A stretch of 64,000 nucleotides of DNA from contig NZ_JANTYU010000007.1 of assembly GCF_024806835.1 (NCBI RefSeq), positions 62,001-126,000 on the forward strand, in the 5' to 3' direction. Each line of letters opens with the position of its first letter. The stretch's first letter is position 1. The notes beneath the pieces are model-generated. The model was not told the origin of the DNA, searched no databases, and saw nothing but the letters and a program-made list of their open reading frames with translations. The position numbers were made by a program, and so were the translations under genes. This DNA is from Xanthomonas sp. 3793. GTDB lineage: Bacteria > Pseudomonadota > Gammaproteobacteria > Xanthomonadales > Xanthomonadaceae. Below, in pieces: positions 36,121 to 45,167 of this stretch.

Positions 36121-37284
36121 ATGCATGTGCCGTCCTTGAACTTCGAGCTTGGTGAAGAGATCGATCTGCTGCGCGAAAGCGTCGCCGCGTTCGCCGGTCA
36201 CCATATCGCCCCGCTCGCCGCTGCGGCCGATCACGATAATGTGTTCCCGTCGCAACTGTGGCCCCTGTTCGGCGAACAGGGCCTGCTCGGGCTGACCGTG
36301 GAAGAAGACTACGGCGGCAGCGGCATGGGCTACCTGGCGCATGTGGTGGCGATGGAAGAAATCTCGCGCGCCGGCGGCGCCATCGGGCTGTCCTACGGGG
36401 CGCATTCCAACCTGTGCCTCAACCAGCTGCGCAAGAACGCCAGTCAAGAACAGAAGCAACGCTACCTGCCCAAACTCTGCACCGGCGAGCATGTCGGCGC
36501 ATTGGCGATGAGCGAAGCCGGTTCCGGCTCGGACGTGGTGTCGATGAAGCTGCGCGCCGACGCGCGCGGAGACCGCTTCGTGCTCAACGGCAGCAAGATG
36601 TGGATCACCAATGGCCCCGATGCCGACGTGCTGGTGGTGTACGCCAAGACCGACCCGGATGCGGGCGCACGCGGCATCACCGCGTTCATCGTCGAAAAGG
36701 GCATGCCCGGATTTTCGACCGCGCAGAAGCTCGACAAGCTGGGCATGCGCGGCTCCAACACCTGCGAGCTGGTGTTCACCGATTGCGAAGTGCCGGCCGA
36801 AAACGTGCTGGGCACGCTCAACGGCGGTGTGCGCGTGCTGATGTCCGGGCTGGATTTCGAACGCGTGGTGCTGGCCGGTGGGCCGCTTGGGCTGATGGCC
36901 GCCGCGATGGATGTGGTGCTGCCGTATGTGCATGAGCGCAAGCAGTTCGGCGAGCCGATCGGCACCTTCCAGTTGATGCAGGCCAAGCTGGCCGACATGT
37001 ACGTGGGGCTCAATGCCTGCCGCGCGTACGTATACGCGGTGGCGCGCGCCTGCGATGCGGGGCGTACCACACGCCAGGATGCAGCCGGGGCGATCCTGTA
37101 CGCGGCAGAAAAGGCGACCTGGCTCACCGGCCAGGCGATCCAGGTGCTGGGCGGCAACGGCTACATCAACGACTATCCCACCGGGCGCTTGTGGCGCGAT
37201 GCGAAGCTGTACGAGATCGGTGCGGGCACCTCGGAGATCCGCCGTATGTTGATCGGCCGCGAGCTGTTCGAACGCACTGCCTGA
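36121..37284 (+). CDS. liuA: Isovaleryl-CoA dehydrogenase
   Basis: A 387-residue acyl-CoA dehydrogenase. The catalytic Glu is E247 in [17 protein letters not shown], a placement diagnostic for isovaleryl-CoA dehydrogenases rather than short/medium-chain enzymes. FAD contacts include [17 protein letters not shown] and [11 protein letters not shown], and [20 protein letters not shown] near the C-terminus. It oxidises isovaleryl-CoA to 3-methylcrotonyl-CoA in leucine breakdown. ATG at 36121 is the natural start. liuB follows after ten bases. Confidence 0.95.
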   Translation: MHVPSLNFELGEEIDLLRESVAAFAGHHIAPLAAAADHDNVFPSQLWPLFGEQGLLGLTVEEDYGGSGMGYLAHVVAMEEISRAGGAIGLSYGAHSNLCLNQLRKNASQEQKQRYLPKLCTGEHVGALAMSEAGSGSDVVSMKLRADARGDRFVLNGSKMWITNGPDADVLVVYAKTDPDAGARGITAFIVEKGMPGFSTAQKLDKLGMRGSNTCELVFTDCEVPAENVLGTLNGGVRVLMSGLDFERVVLAGGPLGLMAAAMDVVLPYVHERKQFGEPIGTFQLMQAKLADMYVGLNACRAYVYAVARACDAGRTTRQDAAGAILYAAEKATWLTGQAIQVLGGNGYINDYPTGRLWRDAKLYEIGAGTSEIRRMLIGRELFERTA

Positions 37285-37294
37285 CGGAGCCATC

Positions 37295-38905
<1,611 letters not shown>

Positions 38906-39108
38906 GCGGCAACGCGCCCTGGCGCTGTGTGCAGCGGTCGCTCCATCACCGCGCGTGCAGCGTGTGGGACCCGATGAGGGCATCCGGCCGGTCTCCAGCG
39001 TCTGCGTCGCTCTTGCCGCCTGTAGTCCGCACCACATCCGCGCATTCAATCGCACGACCTTAATCGCACGAGTGCCGGCCACGCCGGCGATGTGCAGAGA
39101 CCGACCCG

Positions 39109-41136
39109 ATGACACAGCACGACTCGATCGTCACACCACCGCAGCGGCCCTTCGCCAAGATCCTGATCGCCAATCGCGGCGAGATCGCGTGCCGCATCAT
39201 TGCAACCTGCCGCAGGCTCGGCATCGCCACGGTGGCGGTGTATTCGGACGCAGACCGCGATGCGCGGCATGTGCGCCTGGCCGACGAAGCGATCCATCTC
39301 GGCCCGGCACCGGCGCAGCAGAGCTACCTGCGCGGCGATGCGATTCTCGATGCGGCACGCGTCAGTGGCGCCGAGGCGATTCATCCGGGTTACGGATTCC
39401 TGTCTGAAAATGCCGCGTTTGCCGAGGCCTGCGCGCAGGCCGGCGTTGTGTTTATCGGCCCGCCGGCAAGCGCGATTCGCGCGATGGGCGACAAGAGCGC
39501 GGCCAAGGCGGTGATGGAACGTGCGGGCGTGCCGTTGACGCCGGGTTATCACGGGCCCGAACAGGCGCCCGCGTTTCTGCGTGCGCAAGCCGATGCCATC
39601 GGCTACCCGGTCCTGATCAAGGCCAGCGCCGGTGGCGGCGGCAAGGGCATGCGCCGGGTCGATGCCGGCGCCGCGTTCGAGGAGGCACTGGCCAGTTGCC
39701 AGCGCGAGGCGCAATCGGCGTTCGGCAATGCGCATGTGCTGGTGGAGAAATACGTCGAGCGTCCGCGACATATCGAGATCCAGGTATTCGGCGATGCGCA
39801 TGGCGAGGTGGTGTATCTGTTCGAACGCGACTGCTCGGTACAGCGCCGGCACCAGAAGGTGCTGGAGGAAGCGCCCGCACCGGGCATGACCGAACAACGT
39901 CGTGCGGCGATGGGCAAGGCGGCCGTGGATGCAGCGCGCGCGGTGGGGTACGTCGGCGCCGGCACGGTGGAGTTCATCGCCGGGCCGGATGGCGATTTTT
40001 ACTTCATGGAAATGAACACCCGGCTGCAGGTGGAGCACCCGGTCACCGAGTTGATCACCGGCACCGATCTGGTCGAATGGCAACTGCGCGTGGCCGCAGG
40101 CGGGCCGTTGCCGCAACGCCAGGAGGCGCTGCGCATCCACGGCCATGCGCTGGAAGCGCGCCTGTATGCCGAAGATGCCGACCGCGGTTTTCTGCCTTCT
40201 ACCGGCACCCTGCGCCAGCTGCAGCTGCCGGCCACCAGCGCGCATGTGCGGATCGATGCAGGTGTGGAGCAAGGCGACACCATCAGCCCTTACTACGACC
40301 CGATGATCGCCAAGCTCATCGTCTGGGACATCGACCGCCCGGCGGCACTGGCACGCATGCGCGAGGCGCTTGCGCAGGTGCATGCAGTGGGCGTGACCAC
40401 CAATAGCGCCTTCCTTGCGCGGCTGGTCGGCACTCATGCGTTTGCGACTGCCGATCTGGATACCGCGCTGATCGAACGCGAGCAGGCGGCGCTGTTTCCG
40501 CAGGCAACCGTACCGCAACCTGCATGGTGGTGCCTGGCCGCGGTGCTGCTTGCCGAACAGGCGCCACTTGCCCGCAACGATCCGGCCGATCCGTACTCGC
40601 CGTGGCAGACCCGCGACGGATGGCGCATCGGCCTGCATGCAGCGCGTAGCGTGACGCTGGAGGCCGCCGGCGAACGCCGCGCACTTGCGTTGCGTCCGCT
40701 CGCCGATGGCTGGGAGGTGAGGTCCGCCGATGCCACCCACCTGCTGCGGTATCACGTGCAGGACGACGGGTTGCGCGTGGAGGTGGACGGCCGGCAATGG
40801 CGCGTACAGGCGCTGCACGACGGCGCTGCGGTGACCTTGCGCGATGGCAGGCACAGTGCGCTCTTCCGTCATCACGATGCCCTGGTGGAGGCCGATCAAC
40901 CGGCGCATGCCGGCGGCGGCCTGACTGCCCCGATGCCCGGCCGCATCGTGGCGCTGACCGCGCCGGTCGGCGAAACGGTGACGCGCGGGCAGGCGCTGGT
41001 GGTCATGGAAGCGATGAAGATGGAGCACACCTTGCACGCCCCCAGCGACGGCACGGTACAGGCCTACCTGGTGGCCGAAGGCGATCTGGTCGCCGATGGC
41101 GCCTTGTTGGTGGAATTCGTGTCCGCGAAAGCGTAG
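39109..41136 (+). CDS. liuD: 3-methylcrotonyl-CoA carboxylase, alpha (biotin carboxylase/carrier) subunit
   Basis: A 675-residue protein. The biotin carboxylase domain spans residues 1-450: IANRGEIACRI, the Gly-rich ATP loop ASAGGGGKGMRRV, MEMNTRLQVEHPVTE and the EARLYAED segment. A linker and BT domain follow, and the biotinyl domain has the biotinylated lysine K637 in VMEAMKMEH. It carboxylates biotin, which LiuB transfers to methylcrotonyl-CoA. It lies 203 bases after liuB; liuC (hydratase) and liuE (lyase) are not between them or immediately after. Confidence 0.95.
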   Translation: MTQHDSIVTPPQRPFAKILIANRGEIACRIIATCRRLGIATVAVYSDADRDARHVRLADEAIHLGPAPAQQSYLRGDAILDAARVSGAEAIHPGYGFLSENAAFAEACAQAGVVFIGPPASAIRAMGDKSAAKAVMERAGVPLTPGYHGPEQAPAFLRAQADAIGYPVLIKASAGGGGKGMRRVDAGAAFEEALASCQREAQSAFGNAHVLVEKYVERPRHIEIQVFGDAHGEVVYLFERDCSVQRRHQKVLEEAPAPGMTEQRRAAMGKAAVDAARAVGYVGAGTVEFIAGPDGDFYFMEMNTRLQVEHPVTELITGTDLVEWQLRVAAGGPLPQRQEALRIHGHALEARLYAEDADRGFLPSTGTLRQLQLPATSAHVRIDAGVEQGDTISPYYDPMIAKLIVWDIDRPAALARMREALAQVHAVGVTTNSAFLARLVGTHAFATADLDTALIEREQAALFPQATVPQPAWWCLAAVLLAEQAPLARNDPADPYSPWQTRDGWRIGLHAARSVTLEAAGERRALALRPLADGWEVRSADATHLLRYHVQDDGLRVEVDGRQWRVQALHDGAAVTLRDGRHSALFRHHDALVEADQPAHAGGGLTAPMPGRIVALTAPVGETVTRGQALVVMEAMKMEHTLHAPSDGTVQAYLVAEGDLVADGALLVEFVSAKA

Positions 41137-41238
41137 CCCCACCCGGCAGGGTGACCAACGGCACGTCCGCACGCCTCGATACTGCACGTAGCGTGGCCGG
41201 ATCGGCTGGATTGGCCGCGATTCCCACCGGAGGCTTTC

Positions 41239-43332
41239 ATGCAACGCCTGCTTCTCGTTTCCAGCATGCTGCTGGCGTTGTCCGCCTGCAGCGACAAGAC
41301 CGCTCCACCCACCAGCACCGCGGCAACCGCCGCGCAGACGCCCACGGCCGCGCCCGCACCGGTCACCGCGCCTGAGCTGATCACCCGCGATGCGCTGTTC
41401 GGCAATCCGGAGCGCGCCAACGTCAGCATCAGCCCGGATGGCAAGTACCTCAGCTGGGTGGCCCCGCTGGATGGCGTGCTCAACGTCTGGGTCGCGCCGG
41501 TGGATGCACCGGACCAGGCGCATGCGATCACCAAGGACACCGCGCGCGGCATCCGCAACTATTTCTGGACCTATCACACCGACACCTTGTTGTACCTGCG
41601 CGACAACGGCGGCGACGAGGATTTCCATCTGTTCTCGGTCAACCTGAGCGATAGCAGCAGCAAGGATCTCACCCCCTTCCAGAAGACCAATGCCGAGGTG
41701 GCCGCGATCAGCGCGCACCATCCGGAATCGATCATGGTCGGCATGAACGACCGCGATGCGAAGTGGCACGATCTGTATCGCGTCGACCTGGCCACGGGTA
41801 AACGCACCCTGGTGCAGAAGAACACCGACAGCCTGGACAGCTACCTGCTCGATGGCGACTTCCGGCTGCGCTATGCGACCCGCGCCACCGACGATGCCGG
41901 CAGGGAATTGCTGGTGCCCGATGGAAAGGCATGGAAGAGCGTGGATCGCATTCCGTTCGAGGATGTCACCAACACCTCGCCCGAGGGACTGACCGACGAC
42001 GGCAAGACGCTGTACATGCGCGATTCGCGCAACCGCGATACCTCCGCGTTGTATGCCATCGACACCGCCAGCAACGCACGCACACTGCTGTTCGAGAACC
42101 CGAAGGCCGACGTCGGCGACACCTTGAGCGACCGCAAGACCGGAGCCGTACAGGCAGTGTCCACCGATTATCTGCGCGAAGAATGGAAGGCGCTGGATAC
42201 CGGGATCGCTGCCGACCTGCAGAAACTCAAGTCGCTCGGTGCCGGCGATGCCGCGGTGGCCGCACGCACGCTCGATGACCGCACCTGGATCGTCGCTTAC
42301 TCGGCCGCGGAAACGCCGACGACGTATTATCGCTACGACCGCGCCGACGGCGGCAAGCTGAGCAAGCTGTTTTCCGCTCGGCCTGCACTCGAGGGCAAGC
42401 CGCTGGTGCCGATGTGGCCGCAGGCGCTGACCGCGCGCGATGGCCTCACCCTGGTCAGTTACCTCACCCTGCCCGCCGAGGCCGACGCCAACCACGACGG
42501 CAAGGCAGACAAGCCGGTGCCGTTGGTGCTGTTCGTGCATGGCGGCCCGTGGGCGCGCGACAGCTATGGCTATGGCCCTTACGAGCAATGGCTGGCCAAT
42601 CGTGGCTACGCGGTGCTGTCGGTCAATTTCCGCGGCTCCACCGGCTTCGGCAAGGCCTTCACCAACGCCGGTAACGGCGAGTGGGCCGGCAAGATGCACG
42701 ACGACCTGCTCGATGCGGTGCAGTGGGCGGTCAAGCAGGGCGTGACCAAACCCGACCAGGTCGCCATCATGGGCGGCAGCTACGGCGGCTACGCCACGTT
42801 GGTAGGCATGACCTTCACCCCGGACAGCTTCAAGTGCGGCGTAGACATCGTCGGCCCGGCCAATCTCAACACCTTGCTCGGCACCGTGCCGCCGTACTGG
42901 GCCAGCTTCTACAAGCAGCTGACCAAGCGCATGGGCGACCCGGCCACCGTCGCCGGCAAGCAATGGCTGACCGAACGCTCCCCGCTCACCCACGTCGACA
43001 AGATCAGCAAGCCGCTGCTGATCGGCCAGGGCGCCAACGACCCACGCGTCAAACAGGCCGAAAGCGACCAGATCGTCAACGCGATGAAAGCCAAGAACAT
43101 CCCGGTCACCTACGTGCTGTTCCCCGACGAGGGCCACGGCTTCAAGCGCCCGGAAAACAGCAAGGCCTTCAACGCAGTGACCGAAGGCTTCCTGAGCCAA
43201 TGCCTGGGCGGCCGCGCGCAACCGATCGGCGCCGACTTCGAAGGCTCCAGCATCACCGTCCCGGAAGGCGCCGACAAGGTCACCGGCCTGAGCGATGCGT
43301 TGAAGACGCATACGCAGGCGATTCGGAAGTAG
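41239..43332 (+). CDS. S9-family prolyl oligopeptidase-like lipoprotein peptidase
   Basis: A 697-residue exported peptidase. The lipobox LSAC puts the lipidated Cys at C17; a Thr/Ala/Pro-rich linker (20-45) follows, then a beta-propeller (50-420) with WD40/PD40-like repeats such as NVSISPDGKYLSWV, and the S9 catalytic domain (430-680). Catalytic residues are S514 (GGSYGGYA), D601 (GANDPRVKQ) and H633 (DEGHGF). It probably cleaves short peptides, dipeptidyl-peptidase style, in the periplasm or at the outer membrane. AGG precedes the ATG. Confidence 0.94.
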   Translation: MQRLLLVSSMLLALSACSDKTAPPTSTAATAAQTPTAAPAPVTAPELITRDALFGNPERANVSISPDGKYLSWVAPLDGVLNVWVAPVDAPDQAHAITKDTARGIRNYFWTYHTDTLLYLRDNGGDEDFHLFSVNLSDSSSKDLTPFQKTNAEVAAISAHHPESIMVGMNDRDAKWHDLYRVDLATGKRTLVQKNTDSLDSYLLDGDFRLRYATRATDDAGRELLVPDGKAWKSVDRIPFEDVTNTSPEGLTDDGKTLYMRDSRNRDTSALYAIDTASNARTLLFENPKADVGDTLSDRKTGAVQAVSTDYLREEWKALDTGIAADLQKLKSLGAGDAAVAARTLDDRTWIVAYSAAETPTTYYRYDRADGGKLSKLFSARPALEGKPLVPMWPQALTARDGLTLVSYLTLPAEADANHDGKADKPVPLVLFVHGGPWARDSYGYGPYEQWLANRGYAVLSVNFRGSTGFGKAFTNAGNGEWAGKMHDDLLDAVQWAVKQGVTKPDQVAIMGGSYGGYATLVGMTFTPDSFKCGVDIVGPANLNTLLGTVPPYWASFYKQLTKRMGDPATVAGKQWLTERSPLTHVDKISKPLLIGQGANDPRVKQAESDQIVNAMKAKNIPVTYVLFPDEGHGFKRPENSKAFNAVTEGFLSQCLGGRAQPIGADFEGSSITVPEGADKVTGLSDALKTHTQAIRK

Positions 43333-43381
43333 GCTCTGATCGCGTCGCGCGGGGCGACTGAATGTATCTGCGGATCCTGAT

Positions 43382-43419
43382 CGCACTGCGCTCGGCGGTT
43401 ATCCACCGAGCGCAGTGCG
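43382..43419. terminator. Hairpin after the S9 peptidase gene
   Basis: A 14-base stem (CGCACTGCGCTCGG with its exact complement) and a ten-base loop, 50 bases past the stop. No T-run follows. It also marks the left edge of the lower-GC RiPP-like region. Confidence 0.6.
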
Positions 43420-43585
43420 GGATGAGGCACATCGTCCGAACGTCATCACTGTAAGGCCGATGCCGTGACATCAGGTAGCCACCCGTGCAGTGCGCGGGAT
43501 GGCACACCGCTCTCAATCTGAATGCATGCGCTCGCGTGGTACCCCGGCGGCGCCAAACGTGGCAGCCGATCAGGCGAATCGTCAG

Positions 43586-44749
43586 CTAGCTCGACACCCA
43601 GACTTCGTTGTTGGGATCGAGCTCCATATTTTGCATGATATCGCCGCGCACACCGAAGCCACACAATGCCACCACCCCTTCCATGATCGGCTCCAGTCCG
43701 AGCAACGCTTCGATCTGGACTTCATTGATTGCGCAGGTGACGAATGCACCCAATCCCACATCTGTGGCTGCCATATACAGCGTTTGCGAGAAATGACCTG
43801 CTTCCAGCGCAAGCGCTCGATACGCCTTCGCATGCATGCGGTACTTCCAGAAATTGCGGTAGTAACGCGGGCAGAGCGCCACGATCACCTGTGCATTGGC
43901 GAACCAGTCCTGCCCCGCCAGTAGACTCAGCGCGACATCCTGCAGATTGTCCACCTCCACACGAAGCGGCTCCAGGGCATGATCGATGGGAAGGTAGTGG
44001 TAAATCCCATCCGCGATACCCGACACGTTACGGATCAACAGATACGCGTCCAACGGATGCAGGCCGCCACCCGACGGACTTGAGCGCTTGATAAACACTG
44101 TGTCTGGATCGGCCTCCAGCACTGCATTGGCAGCGAAGGTTCGCTCGATGATCTGCGCAAACATCGCAGCATCCATGTGCGCATGGGTCGCGAAGTTTCT
44201 GCAGGTGGTACGACGTCGGAGCACTGTATCCAGGTGGCTGTGATTCTGGGCCCGTGTGAGGCAGATTGCATCGGTCGTTCCCCGTAGCACCTGCTCGGGC
44301 GGCGGCGGGCCGAAGGTCCGCAGCAATCCGGCAGCAGTGTCCGCACCTGCGTCCTTGGCTGCTTGCGCAGAGTCGACATCATTCCAACGGGTAAAGGCGT
44401 GATAGGTTGCCGCGAGAGGATGCCACTGACTGTGGCGTTGGACGGTATCGCGGTGCTGTACCAGATGCGTCTGTTCGCTGTCCTCTAACAGCAGACCCTT
44501 GTCCAACAGCGATCGCACAACAGATGGTTCTTCAACGGCCATCGCGTCTTGCCAGCTGCTCGGACTCAACCGGCCCAACACAAGCGCCTCCGCCTCGGTC
44601 AGAACACACTCCCCATCCAGATGCGGCGCAAGGGCGACCCAGCGCAATGCACGCGAGGCACCGGCACCTCCCGCACACAGATCGACAAGATCAATCGCAA
44701 CAGACTCTCTGGGCTCGAGATAGACAACCGCACAACGCCTTACTCGCAT
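43586..44749 (-). CDS. SagB-type peptide maturation dehydrogenase
   Basis: A 387-residue two-part protein. Residues 1-180 resemble a small winged-helix/RRE-like region (ALVLGRLSPSSWQDAM, VVRSLLDKGLLLED); the RRE reading is inference. Residues 190-387 form a SagB-type nitroreductase fold: VLRRRTTCRNFATHAH, SSPSGGGLHPLDAYLL, GIYHYLPIDHALEPL and EAGHFSQTLYMAATDVGLG, which line the FMN site. I recall that xanthomonad homologues are named putative peptide maturation dehydrogenase. Such enzymes oxidise azolines or other backbone/side-chain groups in RiPPs. I use the ATG at 44749; the frame upstream overlaps the divergent precursor gene. GC content is below that of neighbouring genes. Confidence 0.88.
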   Translation of the reverse strand: MRVRRCAVVYLEPRESVAIDLVDLCAGGAGASRALRWVALAPHLDGECVLTEAEALVLGRLSPSSWQDAMAVEEPSVVRSLLDKGLLLEDSEQTHLVQHRDTVQRHSQWHPLAATYHAFTRWNDVDSAQAAKDAGADTAAGLLRTFGPPPPEQVLRGTTDAICLTRAQNHSHLDTVLRRRTTCRNFATHAHMDAAMFAQIIERTFAANAVLEADPDTVFIKRSSPSGGGLHPLDAYLLIRNVSGIADGIYHYLPIDHALEPLRVEVDNLQDVALSLLAGQDWFANAQVIVALCPRYYRNFWKYRMHAKAYRALALEAGHFSQTLYMAATDVGLGAFVTCAINEVQIEALLGLEPIMEGVVALCGFGVRGDIMQNMELDPNNEVWVSS

Positions 44750-44764
44750 GTTCTTGGACTCATC

Positions 44765-44799
44765 TTTAGATTGATCTTCTAGCGGTCTGGATTTAGATT
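44765..44799. promoter_or_regulatory. AT-rich divergent promoter region with TTTAGATT direct repeat
   Basis: TTTAGATT occurs at 44765-44772 and 44792-44799 (27-base period) within a line of sequence that is only about 40% GC. It sits between the divergent dehydrogenase and precursor genes, so it may be an activator or repressor site controlling both. Confidence 0.5.
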
Positions 44800-44828
44800 T
44801 CTTGAAGACCTCCCTACCATTGAAGAGC

Positions 44829-45140
44829 ATGAACGAGAACGAGAAAGGCCCTGTCCCACTGCAACCGGACACAGCACACAGGCTGCTGGATCTTCTGGCA
44901 ACCGATGATGGATTCCGCGACCTGTTCAAGAACGACACGAAGGCCGCATTGGTGCAGGTCGGTCACCCCCCCGAGGATGCCGAGCTGCTCGCGGCTCAAC
45001 TCAAGGTAGAAAATCTGGCCGACAAGGCTTCCATTGCACAGGCACGCGACGACATCCACGCCAGCCTGACGTCGTCGGCCAATATGCAACCGATTCGACT
45101 GAATGTTCCCTCGGGATCGACGCCCCAACTCAAGAAGTAA
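44829..45140 (+). CDS. NHLP-related RiPP precursor peptide
   Basis: A 103-residue peptide with a nitrile-hydratase-alpha-like leader: AHRLLDLLATDDGFRDLF and KAALVQVG at residues 16-45 match the usual pattern of helices and a closing Gly. The C-terminal 24 residues (SLTSSANMQPIR onward, then LNVPSGSTPQLKK) are the likely core. There is no Cys and no GG/GA leader-cleavage motif. Possible starts are ATG 44829 (used), TTG 44820 and TTG 44802; none has a good ribosome site. It diverges from the dehydrogenase and converges on the cyclase with 27 bases between stops. I recall the family name NHLP-related RiPP peptide in xanthomonads; no product is known to me. Confidence 0.82.
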   Translation: MNENEKGPVPLQPDTAHRLLDLLATDDGFRDLFKNDTKAALVQVGHPPEDAELLAAQLKVENLADKASIAQARDDIHASLTSSANMQPIRLNVPSGSTPQLKK

Positions 45141-45167
45141 TCGTGCTGCGGCAAATGACACCCTCGG

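Noticed and set aside
39046-43386. A 1446-codon open frame on the minus strand
   Set aside because: It is the antisense shadow of liuD and the S9 peptidase gene, both with full catalytic motifs on the plus strand. The minus-strand product has no recognisable domain and a composition typical of GC-rich antisense frames.
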